Origin: a virus | Length of the DNA: 64,000 nt | Reading direction: 5' to 3' (one strand) | Virus record (IMG/VR): IMGVR_UViG_3300022682_000033 | Coordinates: 1-64,000 of that record | In this document: positions 50,190 through 57,753 of the stretch, piece by piece | Position numbering within the stretch: the stretch's first letter is position 1 | Layout of the letters: each line of letters begins with the position of its first letter | Position numbers and translations under genes: made by a program | Notes under the pieces: generated by a model | Seen by the model: the letters and a program-made list of their open reading frames with translations, nothing else | Told to the model about the DNA's origin: nothing | Database searches by the model: none

Positions 50190-50829
50190 TATTCCCTCCT
50201 AACGCCTCAAATAACCGGCGCGGCTTTTTGCGTCCGGTGCAGCGACTGGTTATGTGACGCATTATGTATTCGCCCAATTCTGGCAAAATACAATTTCTTA
50301 GAACTTGTCGCTTGTTTTTAATCTTGGACTGAGCAACGACTTCATATTCGGCAAAGTCGGATATTTTGTTTTTACTTCTGATTTTTACCGGTTTAAAATC
50401 CATATGCGGTACGGTATCACTTGACCAAAATAAATGACGATGCAGAATGAATGACGGCTCGACCAACGGTGTATAGTAAGGTTTTGTATTTTCAACGACC
50501 CATTGCCCCTCGAAATATGTTTTCAGGAAAACGATCTGTGCATAAAGCGACATATCCGGCATTATTGGGTCAAAACCTTTTCCGATGACCCCGACATTGT
50601 GCCGATATTGTCCGTGACTTGGGCATGGTGGCGAAGCCCATATAAAATCATATTCGGCATAGTGTTTTTCAAGATAGTGCAGCGCATCACCAACAATTAC
50701 CGTATCATTTGGGTAAAGTAATTGGTAAACAGCTGCAATATCAGGATCAAGTTCAACAGCGGTCACATGATGCCATTTCCATAATTTACGATTGCCGCCG
50801 ATTCCTGCATATAAATTCAAAACTTTCAT
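50164..50829 (-). CDS. C5-cytosine DNA methyltransferase, cassette gene (221 aa)
   Basis: ATG 50829 follows GGAGGTGTTT. FxGxG-type start LNLYAGIGGNRKLW (residues 4-17), catalytic ASPPCPSHG with Cys69, and VVENTKPYY match Dcm-type enzymes. LPELGEYIMRHI closes the usual fold. The last ~35 residues (SRCTGRKKPRRLFEALGG onward) are translated from attC m3. Short for the family (no large target domain). Modifies cytosine in DNA; no partner nuclease seen. Confidence 0.83.
   Translation of the reverse strand: MKVLNLYAGIGGNRKLWKWHHVTAVELDPDIAAVYQLLYPNDTVIVGDALHYLEKHYAEYDFIWASPPCPSHGQYRHNVGVIGKGFDPIMPDMSLYAQIVFLKTYFEGQWVVENTKPYYTPLVEPSFILHRHLFWSSDTVPHMDFKPVKIRSKNKISDFAEYEVVAQSKIKNKRQVLRNCILPELGEYIMRHITSRCTGRKKPRRLFEALGGNNGYQSKRC
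50197..50254 (-). repeat. attC: attC site (array 2, no. 3)
   Basis: Minus strand: R'' CATAACC, AGTCGCTGCACCGGACGC, L' CGCGCCGGTTATTTGAGGC, R' GTTAGGA. 58 bp. Confidence 0.88.
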
Positions 50830-50851
50830 AAACACCTCCGATATTAAGTCA

Positions 50852-50909
50852 ATCTAACGTTTCAAATAACCGGCGCTGGGGTTTGCGTCCGGTTGAACAG
50901 ATTGTTATG
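50852..50909 (-). repeat. attC: attC site (array 2, no. 4)
   Basis: Minus strand: R'' CATAACA, ATCTGTTCAACCGGACGC, L' CAGCGCCGGTTATTTGAAAC, R' GTTAGAT. 58 bp. Confidence 0.87.
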
Positions 50910-51041
50910 CTACATCATCCCGATTATAAATGCGTCTCCGTGTGTCCAGCTTTCTCATCGCGGCAGCACGTCTGCTTGCCGGGGTGATATTGGTCTCGCA
51001 CCGTCCCTCACCTGGGCCATCATAGCGCAGTGACGGAGACG
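50910..51041 (-). ncRNA. non-coding structured cassette
   Basis: About 130 nt without an ORF between two attC sites. Minus-strand ends GCGTCTCCGT and ACGGAGACGC pair over 10 bp. Inside are GGTGA/TCACC and CGGCAAGCA/TGCTGCCG hairpins and a CCAG/CTGG stem, giving a multibranched fold. No T-loop is seen, so it differs from the tRNA-like cassettes. Confidence 0.55.
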
Positions 51042-51103
51042 CATAACGGTTAAGCTAACCAACGCGCGGCTTTTTGCGCGTCCGGGTTTAGCGAATGGTT
51101 AGC
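51041..51103 (-). repeat. attC: attC site (array 2, no. 5)
   Basis: Minus strand: R'' GCTAACC, ATTCGCTAAACCCGGACGC, L' CGCGCGTTGGTTAGCTTAAC, R' GTTATGC. 63 bp. Confidence 0.85.
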
Positions 51104-51320
51104 CGACAGCAGTTATTTCAGCAACGTCCGCAATAATATTTAATGCTGCCCTCAGTCCAGGCACATAAATTCGGTCACGCCTGAGATCATGTTCAATGTG
51201 ATTGACGATTACAGACGATATATTCCCCAATGAGATTGAATCAACCAATCCCCAGGTGAACTGTTCTGGAAATTCCTCATTGTAGCTATCGTGATCCTTC
51301 ACCTTCATGAATTCTCCCAT
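51099..51320 (-). CDS. cassette gene, hypothetical (73 aa)
   Basis: Two possible starts (51320 and 51308) each sit behind GGAGAATTC because a 12-base unit carrying ribosome site and ATG is duplicated in tandem. Compact soluble protein (FTWGLVDSISLGNISSVIVN, LRAALNIIADVAEI). Ends within attC m5. Confidence 0.6.
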   Translation of the reverse strand: MGEFMKVKDHDSYNEEFPEQFTWGLVDSISLGNISSVIVNHIEHDLRRDRIYVPGLRAALNIIADVAEITAVG

Positions 51321-51334
51321 GAATTCTCCTTTCT

Positions 51335-51391
51335 GGCTAACGATTAGCTCACCGGCGCTGGGGTTTGCGTCCGGTGGAGCGATTGGTTATT
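51335..51391 (-). repeat. attC: attC site (array 2, no. 6)
   Basis: Minus strand: R'' AATAACC, AATCGCTCCACCGGACGC, L' CAGCGCCGGTGAGCTAATC, R' GTTAGCC. 57 bp. Confidence 0.88.
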
Positions 51392-51596
51392 TATTAATTG
51401 CCAATGGCTCAATATCTAAATTAATTGAAAACGCATATCCACAATCCTGACATTCCAGCGGTATGACAACAAAAAGATTTTTATTATCCGCGAAAAAAGG
51501 TTGATCCGAAATATTCCGTTTCAAATTATCACATCCACAATTAATGCAAAACGGATTAAGCTTTTCCGTAAATGTCACCTCATCCGTAGGTATCAT
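51387..51596 (-). CDS. cassette gene, zinc-binding protein (69 aa)
   Basis: ATG 51596 after GAACTGAA. CINCGC and CQDCGY frame a zinc-ribbon fold with hydrophobic strand NKNLFVVIPLE. Its stop lies in attC m6. Confidence 0.6.
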   Translation of the reverse strand: MIPTDEVTFTEKLNPFCINCGCDNLKRNISDQPFFADNKNLFVVIPLECQDCGYAFSINLDIEPLAINK

Positions 51597-51606
51597 TTCA
51601 GTTCTC

Positions 51607-51664
51607 CAATAACGTTAATGATCACCGGCGCGGCTTTTTGCGTCCGCTCGAATGTCGGGTTATG
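51607..51664 (-). repeat. attC: attC site (array 2, no. 7)
   Basis: Minus strand: R'' CATAACC, CGACATTCGAGCGGACGC, L' CGCGCCGGTGATCATTAAC, R' GTTATTG. 58 bp. Confidence 0.83.
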
Positions 51665-51794
51665 TGCCGTCAGAATCGAACTGACCTCAACCAGGGTTTT
51701 CACCCTACGGCTATTTCACGATGCCGATTTGAACGGCCACCCCTGGTTTTCTTTTCCGCAGTTGCCAGTCACCAGTCTGGCTTGGGCACATAAC
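51664..51794 (-). ncRNA. tRNA-like non-coding cassette 2
   Basis: On the minus strand ATGTGCC and GGCACAT form a perfect 7-bp acceptor-like stem. The 3' side is a perfect T arm (GTCAG, TTCGATT, CTGAC). A D-arm-like segment (AGCCAG...CTGGCA) follows the 5' strand. The middle is not an anticodon arm: AACCAGGG/CCCTGGTT encloses another T-loop hairpin (GCCG, TTCAAAT, CGGC). Same architecture as 47611-47732. Confidence 0.6.
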
Positions 51795-51822
51795 GCCCGG
51801 GTCAGTTGCCTGGCGGTTAAAA
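51788..51822 (-). repeat. attC: attC-like compact site (array 2, no. 8)
   Basis: Minus strand: TTTAACC, then GCCAGGCAACTGACCCGGGC and R' GTTATGT. One inner arm is missing, as in site 8 of array 1. Confidence 0.5.
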
Positions 51823-52047
51823 TTAAAACGGTGGCTTGCCGATGCAAACATGATCAAGCACTTCATTATCAAAAACCGCATCGCCCGCCCGGTCCACTGC
51901 ACCTGCTTGTTGGGGGGCGTGTTGCGCTTCTCTGATAAGCCTTAATGCGGTCTGATGTCTGTTTTCATTCGGATATTTATTTTCAACTGCCATTATTAGT
52001 TCGTAATAGCTTTCAAGCTGTTCAAACTCTTTCTCTTGAATTTCCAT
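51823..52047 (-). CDS. small acidic protein (74 aa)
   Basis: ATG 52047 after GGGAGGCTTT. N-terminal helix EKEFEQLESYYELIMAVENK, then a Gln/Ala stretch. The last residues lie close to the compact attC. Unknown function. Confidence 0.5.
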   Translation of the reverse strand: MEIQEKEFEQLESYYELIMAVENKYPNENRHQTALRLIREAQHAPQQAGAVDRAGDAVFDNEVLDHVCIGKPPF

Positions 52048-52111
52048 AAAGCCTCCCAACAGTTTTGATAGACGGAAAACATTTCCGTCTATTCAGATAT
52101 TATTGTCAAAT

Positions 52112-52288
52112 TTACGCAGACCTATTAAAGTCTCGCAAAAGTTCCTTGTATTTCGCCAATAGCAGATTGTATTTCTTATAAAGATTCAAATGTGAGTCAA
52201 TAAGCGCCCAACTGTATTGGAAGTGCTTTAGTTTTCTCAGATGTTTCAAGTGACTCTCTTCCAATAATTTTGGTTTGTTTTTTACCAT
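52112..52288 (-). CDS. small basic helical protein (58 aa)
   Basis: ATG 52288 to TAA 52112. Leu/Lys/His-rich helices (HLKHLRKLKHFQYSWALIDS, LYKKYNLLLAKYKELLRDF). It starts on the last bases of the upstream gene (overlap of 7), which supports coupled translation. Confidence 0.55.
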   Translation of the reverse strand: MVKNKPKLLEESHLKHLRKLKHFQYSWALIDSHLNLYKKYNLLLAKYKELLRDFNRSA

Positions 52289-52812
52289 TTTTTAACTCGA
52301 ATTTTACCTGGCTCATACCCTATTGCGCCGATTTCATCAATTGTTTCATTAAAAGCTTCGACTGCTTCAACAAGCTCATCTGGGACGTCCGTATCATCTG
52401 GCATTTCATCATACCAGCGATCAACATCAAGATAGCTTAGTTGCGTAGGAACGCAAACAACAAGCAGAAGGTTATCGAATCCGAGTTTGGTCTTCAACAA
52501 AAAATCTTTGACTTCATCCTTGTCATTAAAAAACATACCTAATTGGATTGAGTATGCTGGAAGTGACTGATCCCACTCCATTTCTTTTAATTTTCCATAT
52601 CTTTTTATCTTTTCTGTGAAAGCGCAATTGTCGCATCTGAAATACTTCTTATCAATTATTGCGCCGCAATCATGACATTTTCGATGAGTGCATCCATTAT
52701 TTCTTGCAGCTTCTTCATTTGTTCCAAAAAATACTCCGTTTCTTGAAACCCATCCTTTTATATCTTCAACATATTTAGCGGCTTCGCCTGATTCTGGCAA
52801 AATATTTTTCAT
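52282..52812 (-). CDS. hypothetical phage protein with zinc ribbon (176 aa)
   Basis: ATG 52812 after GGAGGGAATTAAT. An N-terminal part, then CTHRKCHDCG and FRCDNCAFTE give a zinc-binding region. The C-terminal part is acidic (DRWYDEMPDDTDVPDELVEA). No family name is known to me. Confidence 0.55.
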   Translation of the reverse strand: MKNILPESGEAAKYVEDIKGWVSRNGVFFGTNEEAARNNGCTHRKCHDCGAIIDKKYFRCDNCAFTEKIKRYGKLKEMEWDQSLPAYSIQLGMFFNDKDEVKDFLLKTKLGFDNLLLVVCVPTQLSYLDVDRWYDEMPDDTDVPDELVEAVEAFNETIDEIGAIGYEPGKIRVKKW

Positions 52813-52864
52813 ATTAATTCCCTCCATTATGGTTGAGTTTTTGGCTATATATGTTCAAAACCTT

Positions 52865-53080
52865 TCATATTCGATCCCAAGACGCCAAACCAATTACGAT
52901 TGGCCCAAAAAGTAATTCTATTGTTTTAAAACCAGGTTTATAAACTTTGTTTATTGCAAAAAACACAGTCCTTCTAAAACCATTTGAATCATAATAATAC
53001 CACAGTTTGTTTTCTTTTTTATCTGGAAACCACAAAAATAAAACGTTGTTTTTGCCGATCTTCTTTTCAAATTTACGCAT
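52865..53080 (-). CDS. small hypothetical protein (71 aa)
   Basis: ATG 53080 with GGGGATAGCAGA upstream, overlapping near the previous small gene. Basic N-terminus and hydrophobic C-terminus (YKPGFKTIELLFGPIVIGLA). Unknown. Confidence 0.5.
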   Translation of the reverse strand: MRKFEKKIGKNNVLFLWFPDKKENKLWYYYDSNGFRRTVFFAINKVYKPGFKTIELLFGPIVIGLASWDRI

Positions 53081-53084
53081 TCTG

Positions 53085-53216
53085 CTATCCCCTCATGTAA
53101 CTCAATAAAATATGCCCGCCGAAGTATAAAACCGTAACGATTGAAGTCACGGTTACAATTGCAGGCATATACTTGTCTATAATATCGAACATTGATTTTT
53201 CTTTGTCTATAAGCAT
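53085..53216 (-). CDS. 43-residue membrane peptide
   Basis: ATG 53216 behind GGGAGGTAACTA. One membrane helix (MPAIVTVTSIVTVLYFGGHI) in a short ORF. Good ribosome site and spacing make it credible. Confidence 0.5.
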   Translation of the reverse strand: MLIDKEKSMFDIIDKYMPAIVTVTSIVTVLYFGGHILLSYMRG

Positions 53217-53219
53217 TAG

Positions 53220-53471
53220 TTACCTCCCTTCCCTTAGCAACCCATATCTATATGGTTTTGTCTCGTTGATTTGATAGATCAGAAGCCACCGCGATCCCTC
53301 TCTCAAATACCGCAATGCTACAGGATAACTGCAATCTAACTCTAAAGCAATATCCTCTGTTGTAATGCCGCTTTTTGACTTGAAAAGCCGCATAAACCGA
53401 AACGCCCTTTCGATGTTGTTGTGCTGGCGAACCGTCCGTCGTGACGCCAGCCGCTTCTTAATGCCGCCCAT
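53220..53471 (-). CDS. small HTH protein (83 aa)
   Basis: ATG 53471 overlaps the preceding gene end. GITTEDIALELDCSYPVALR is an HTH segment followed by YLREGSRWLLIYQI (wing). The N-terminus is basic. Probably a small transcription regulator. Confidence 0.6.
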   Translation of the reverse strand: MGGIKKRLASRRTVRQHNNIERAFRFMRLFKSKSGITTEDIALELDCSYPVALRYLREGSRWLLIYQINETKPYRYGLLREGR

Positions 53472-54075
53472 CGGACAATTTCTCCTTGTCATATTGATTG
53501 ATCCCCCACACAATCGCGTGTAGGCACCAGAGAAAATGGTAACTGAACTCTGTTAGGTCCCATTCCCAGGTGTCATAAAACGTAAATGTGTCACAATCAT
53601 ATCCGAATTTATATTCAAATCTATGTAGTTTTTCATGAGCATCATATTCATTTTCGGCATTGAGAATTTCTTTTTTTATGGTTTTCCAAAACGTTCTGCG
53701 GGAATCAATCGGTATTAAATCGTCTTTACATCCATCTACAAATGCATCCCGCGCATAGGCCATTAGAGCGTCATGGCTAAACTTTTTAGCTGGTTCGTAG
53801 GTGCTATCAGCGACCATCTTTTCGTGCCAATATGAGGCGTCTATGGAGCCGTCTGGACGCCTGAAAAAGTTGAACATGTCATCCAATCTTCTGAATGCAT
53901 AACTGCCCATGTCGCCGTTTATGATTAGCATCCCCTTTGCAGTGATTAATTCGAACCAGTGGTTGATACTGTTTTTGGCCCCGAAATACAGGTGCCGGTT
54001 CAGGCCATCGTCATTGACGATTTTGATCCGGTGATCTTTGACGTCATCAATAAAGAAGTCGCGGCTAAAATTCAT
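53458..54075 (-). CDS. hypothetical protein (205 aa)
   Basis: ATG 54075. Contains HWFELITAKGMLIINGDMGS, YAFRR, and YDCDTFTFYDTWEWDLTEFS, phrases I know from conserved phage proteins of unknown function. Four-base overlap (ATGA) with the gene upstream suggests an operon. Confidence 0.6.
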   Translation of the reverse strand: MNFSRDFFIDDVKDHRIKIVNDDGLNRHLYFGAKNSINHWFELITAKGMLIINGDMGSYAFRRLDDMFNFFRRPDGSIDASYWHEKMVADSTYEPAKKFSHDALMAYARDAFVDGCKDDLIPIDSRRTFWKTIKKEILNAENEYDAHEKLHRFEYKFGYDCDTFTFYDTWEWDLTEFSYHFLWCLHAIVWGINQYDKEKLSDGRH

Positions 54076-54377
54076 TTTTCTCCTCCTCTTTGGGATTCTT
54101 TCCTTTCAATCCGGTTGCATTTCATTGTTCTGCGATTATACCGCACGTTTTGAAATCCAGGCGGCGGCTTGTGTTTGGAATTATGCTTGAAACACTCTCT
54201 TGGCCGAGGTGGTTTTGGTTTTGGATTGTCTTTGAAATAATCCGACAAATTATCGTTAGAAGTTGTGCAAGATGAGTAAACGTAAATTATCCATTCAAGG
54301 TCGTCACTTGTAATAGCAGTACTTGTTCCATTGATAGTTTTGATAACCGTGCTGGTGCATGTATCATCAGGAATCAT
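54072..54377 (-). CDS. hypothetical protein (101 aa)
   Basis: Acidic N-terminal half, Pro/Lys-rich basic middle (DNPKPKPPRPRECFKHNSKH) and a very basic end. ATGA overlap with the repressor gene. Unknown. Confidence 0.5.
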   Translation of the reverse strand: MIPDDTCTSTVIKTINGTSTAITSDDLEWIIYVYSSCTTSNDNLSDYFKDNPKPKPPRPRECFKHNSKHKPPPGFQNVRYNRRTMKCNRIERKESQRGGEK

Positions 54378-55468
54378 TTTCCGCGTCCGTACTTTTTAAG
54401 GAAATCGTTTCTAAGATATGCGAGCTTGCGATGATCGGCCATGAGTATTGATTGAGGCCCACCCCAACTTTTTACGATTGCAATTGTAATATTGTCATTT
54501 ATTTCAAGATTCCCGTCCGTCGCGTTTTTTGCTGATTCTATTAAAATTTCCCATGCTTTATTTGCCTTGTCATCGTCATGTCTTTGGTCTCCCTTTTTCC
54601 TCTTTTCCATACATAGGCGGTCATAATGTTCACGAAGTTTTTTCGGGCTCAAAACATTCATGCACCAAAACCCGTCTCTCGATGCAAAGTTGATTATTTC
54701 ATGCACTTCAAGCGGGTTCCGCTTATCTATTCTAAGCATCAAGTCTATATCACCGGCCCACGATTGCATGTTTGGCTGCCTAAAATCAGGCTTGTTTTCA
54801 CGAATTCTTGTTAGCAGGTGTTCAGCCAAGCGCATCTCTCGTGAGGTTTTTAAGAATTTCGGCTTTGGCCGTGTCTTATCAGACGATATGTGGTTTTCGA
54901 GTATGTTTTCCCACGCCTTAACCGCTTTTATACATAATTGCTTCGTTTCCTTATCCGCATCAGGCGGCGCGATAGATTCTCTTATTCGGATCATGGCAAC
55001 ATCATCATTTCCCAATTTAGACAAGTGATTGTCTATAATTGACGCCGCAACCGCATCCCTGATGTTATCATCTTCATCTGGCAGTGATTTTTTCCATAAT
55101 CTATTAATAAGCTCATTGGCCGCGTTCCGAACCAATTTAACCTCCGGTGCCGCCTGGGTTATCCCAGATGATGCGAGAGCATCGTTACATTCTTTTTTTG
55201 CTTTAGCGCAGAGGTTTTTGACGACAAAAACAGTAGCAGCATAGCAAAAATCCTTTTGTGATATAGTGGCGTTTATGAAAAAAATGCTTGGCGAGACATC
55301 AAACACATTGCATATTTTTAGAATGTAATCAATTTTTGGGCGGTTTCTTATGATCCGCCAATTAAATACAATTTGCCTTGATACGCCAAGCCGCCTGGCT
55401 ATTTCTGATTCGCTCATCTTTTTGGCAGTGATTAGATCATCCAGAAAGGCAGTATTGAATAGTAACAT
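54374..55468 (-). CDS. XRE-family repressor-like regulator (364 aa)
   Basis: ATG 55468 after AAAAGGATGTTCATTG. Residues ~8-60 (SESEIARRLGVSRQIVFNWR, KICNVFDVSPSIFF) are an XRE HTH. The long C-terminal part is helical and not a LexA/CI peptidase, since no Ser/Lys dyad is seen. Divergent to the recombination operon with a palindromic operator between. Likely the lysogeny regulator. Confidence 0.75.
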   Translation of the reverse strand: MLLFNTAFLDDLITAKKMSESEIARRLGVSRQIVFNWRIIRNRPKIDYILKICNVFDVSPSIFFINATISQKDFCYAATVFVVKNLCAKAKKECNDALASSGITQAAPEVKLVRNAANELINRLWKKSLPDEDDNIRDAVAASIIDNHLSKLGNDDVAMIRIRESIAPPDADKETKQLCIKAVKAWENILENHISSDKTRPKPKFLKTSREMRLAEHLLTRIRENKPDFRQPNMQSWAGDIDLMLRIDKRNPLEVHEIINFASRDGFWCMNVLSPKKLREHYDRLCMEKRKKGDQRHDDDKANKAWEILIESAKNATDGNLEINDNITIAIVKSWGGPQSILMADHRKLAYLRNDFLKKYGRGK

Positions 55469-55537
55469 CAATGAACATCCTTTTTATTAAAGTGAAGAAC
55501 ATTTATAATCCGTAAATGTAAAAAGCTTGTACAATGT

Positions 55538-55568
55538 TCTTGACATTGTTGTCAAGAAATAATATAAA
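55538..55568 (+). promoter_or_regulatory. rightward early promoter overlapping a palindromic operator
   Basis: TCTTGACA (55538-55545), 4 bases, TGTCAAGA (55550-55557) is a perfect inverted repeat. Its left arm is a -35 (TTGACA 55540). The -10 TATAAA (55563-55568) follows at 17 bases. The right arm gives a TTGACA on the opposite strand, suitable for the repressor promoter. Confidence 0.8.
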
Positions 55569-55626
55569 AAAACATGTTTTGTCAAAATTATTTTACTTTA
55601 TTAATTTTTTATCATGGAGGTGTTAA

Positions 55627-57027
55627 ATGGAAGAAGTATACAAAATCAAACAAATCGGTATGAAAAATTTTGGAGCGTTCAAAGCTTTTCAGGCCGATAT
55701 CGACCCAAACGTGACCTATTTTTGCGGATGGAATGGCAGCGGCAAATCAACTGCTGGTGTAGACGCAGTGTGGGCCGCTATGACAGGCATTGCAACGCGG
55801 GGTGATGCGTTGCCTGGGGAAAAATTTCGGTTTGTAGGTGACTACGACAGGACGGCTATGACCGAGTTGACGCTTGAAGAGATCAATTCGGGAAGGACAA
55901 TAACCGTAAGCCGAAAGATTCTGAAGAACAGCACAATCTTGAAGGCTGAAAGCGATGACGGTAAAAAAATTGATCAAGCCGATATCAAGGATATGTTTTC
56001 AAGTCTGTTTGTCAATTTGTCAGCGTTCGCCCAACTAAGCCCGGTTGAACAGGCAAAGGCCATCGGTATTGACACGTCTGAGTATGACGAGTACAATTCC
56101 GAATTGAAAAAGGCGCGTGCAGATGTTAACCGGGATCGTCTCCGGTTAAAAAAGGCGGTTGAAAGCTACGGTGATGTTGAGGCCGTCGAGGCGATTGACG
56201 TTGCCGCATTGAATGCTGAGTTGAAACAGGCGTATGAAACGAACATGCAACGCCAGCAAGAAGCGAGTGAATCCATTGCCGCCGAAAGAGCGGAAATTGA
56301 TAAGTTTAACGCTGAGCAAGATAAAGTTTCAAGGGTGCGCGATTCAATTTCGGCGAGTATTAATACGCTTGAAGATCAAATCAAAGCAATTGAGCGGACG
56401 CTTGAAGAAAAAAAGCGACTTCTTGAAAGTCACAAAGATGAATTGCAAAAAACACCCTTGCCTGAACCTATGAAGGAATCACCGGAAGAGCCGGAAGTCG
56501 AATACATCGACACTGAGAAGATCGAGGTGCAAATTGAGAATGCCGCCGAACAGAATGAAAAGGCGGCGGTATACAAAAAATATAGCGAGCTGAAAGATCG
56601 GCTTAAAACCGTCGAAAAGGATTATGCCGGGTTTAACAAGCGGATTGATGAGAACCTGGCCAAGCGCAATAGATATATATCGGATGCCAAGCTCCCGTTT
56701 TCAAACATTTCGATTGATGAGAGCGGCGGCGTGATGATGAATGGGCGCCCGTTTTCGCCGAATTACTTTTCGCACGGTGAAATCATCAAATACTCATCCA
56801 TGCTTCTGGCATCGAACCCGCCCAAGCTGCGCTATGTGTTCATTGAGAACGCGAGTTTGATTGATCCGGAAAATCTGGATCAACTGTTGAAATTTCTAAA
56901 CGAAAACGGCTTTCAGGTTGTGTGCGAAATTGTGGACAACAGAAAGCGAGGCGATAATTCGGTTTTGCTCAAGGACATGGAAATCGTTGAATCTTATGAC
57001 GATGACGGCGCTGTGGAATTGAGATAA
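55627..57027 (+). CDS. SMC/RecF-like AAA ATPase (466 aa)
   Basis: Walker A GWNGSGKST at residues 35-43, a long coiled coil (~150-340), and a C-terminal head with FSHGEIIKYSSMLLASNPPK and LRYVFIENASLIDPENLDQL (Walker B-like region). Resembles the AAA_23 ATPases of phage recombination loci. Likely DNA repair/recombination. First gene of the early rightward operon. Confidence 0.78.
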   Translation: MEEVYKIKQIGMKNFGAFKAFQADIDPNVTYFCGWNGSGKSTAGVDAVWAAMTGIATRGDALPGEKFRFVGDYDRTAMTELTLEEINSGRTITVSRKILKNSTILKAESDDGKKIDQADIKDMFSSLFVNLSAFAQLSPVEQAKAIGIDTSEYDEYNSELKKARADVNRDRLRLKKAVESYGDVEAVEAIDVAALNAELKQAYETNMQRQQEASESIAAERAEIDKFNAEQDKVSRVRDSISASINTLEDQIKAIERTLEEKKRLLESHKDELQKTPLPEPMKESPEEPEVEYIDTEKIEVQIENAAEQNEKAAVYKKYSELKDRLKTVEKDYAGFNKRIDENLAKRNRYISDAKLPFSNISIDESGGVMMNGRPFSPNYFSHGEIIKYSSMLLASNPPKLRYVFIENASLIDPENLDQLLKFLNENGFQVVCEIVDNRKRGDNSVLLKDMEIVESYDDDGAVELR

Positions 57028-57090
57028 GTTTGCCTTCCGGTTGGGCTTATAATTTGGGCATGATAACTTAAGAATAGAGGTCTAATAATA

Positions 57091-57276
57091 ATGTTAGAAA
57101 CAGAAACAGAAATAGAAAAAATTGAAAGTGAGTACATGAGCGCTGTCAGTGTTATAAACTCAAAGTTTGCCCCGTCTGATGATGATTGGAAAAGACTTGA
57201 AGTCGCAGAAAAAAAATATAACCAATTAATCCAGCGGAATCAGTGCCGGTTTGATTCCGCTGATCTTAACGTTTAA
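57091..57276 (+). CDS. cassette gene, small acidic helical protein (61 aa)
   Basis: ATG 57091. Helical (TETEIEKIESEYMSAVSVIN). The last ~20 residues (QLIQRNQCRFDSADLNV) are encoded by the attC at 57217-57277. Confidence 0.55.
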   Translation: MLETETEIEKIESEYMSAVSVINSKFAPSDDDWKRLEVAEKKYNQLIQRNQCRFDSADLNV

Positions 57277-57277
57277 C
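57217..57277 (+). repeat. attC: attC site (array 3, no. 1)
   Basis: R'' TATAACC, L'' CCAGCGGAATC, loop AGTGCCGGTTT, L' GATTCCGCTGATCTTAAC, R' GTTTAAC. AGCGGAATC/GATTCCGCT arms match exactly. 61 bp. Confidence 0.83.
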
Positions 57278-57297
57278 TGATAATTAAGGAGTGTAAT

Positions 57298-57753
57298 ATG
57301 GGTAGAGAAATAAAAAGAGTGCCTCTTGATTTCGAGTGGCCAATCGGTGAAATTTGGCCGTTTTATTTGCACAATACATGTATTGACGATTGCGACAAAT
57401 GCAAATTGGCGGCTAAAGAGATCGGTCTTGGAATGACAGAATATGGTTGTCCTGCATTTAAAAAATATAATCCACCGGAAGGCGTCGGATTTCAGTTGTG
57501 GGAGACGACGAGTGAAGGTTCTCCTATGTCTCCGGTTTTCGATACACCAGAAAGTCTTGCCGAATGGTTGGAGGCGAACAAGGTGAGTTCTTTTGCATCG
57601 TTTACATGCTCGTATGATCAATGGCTCGATTTTATACGTGGTCCGGGATGGGCTACGAGCGCCATCCTCGACAAAAACGGCTTTAGAAGCGGCGTTTGCG
57701 CCTCAGTCCAACCAGTCATTCAAGCGGACGGCAAAAAGGACGCCGCCGCTTAA
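57298..57753 (+). CDS. cassette gene, hypothetical (151 aa)
   Basis: ATG 57298 after AAGGAGTGTAAT. Cys residues CIDDCDKCKLAAKE suggest metal binding. The tail (QPVIQADGKKDAAA) is encoded by the next attC. Unknown function. Confidence 0.6.
   Translation: MGREIKRVPLDFEWPIGEIWPFYLHNTCIDDCDKCKLAAKEIGLGMTEYGCPAFKKYNPPEGVGFQLWETTSEGSPMSPVFDTPESLAEWLEANKVSSFASFTCSYDQWLDFIRGPGWATSAILDKNGFRSGVCASVQPVIQADGKKDAAA

Noticed and set aside
50920-51040. Hammerhead ribozyme in the non-coding cassette
   Set aside because: A GATGAG...AAA segment resembles the core, but the CUGAUGA and GAAA elements and stems do not fit the required layout.
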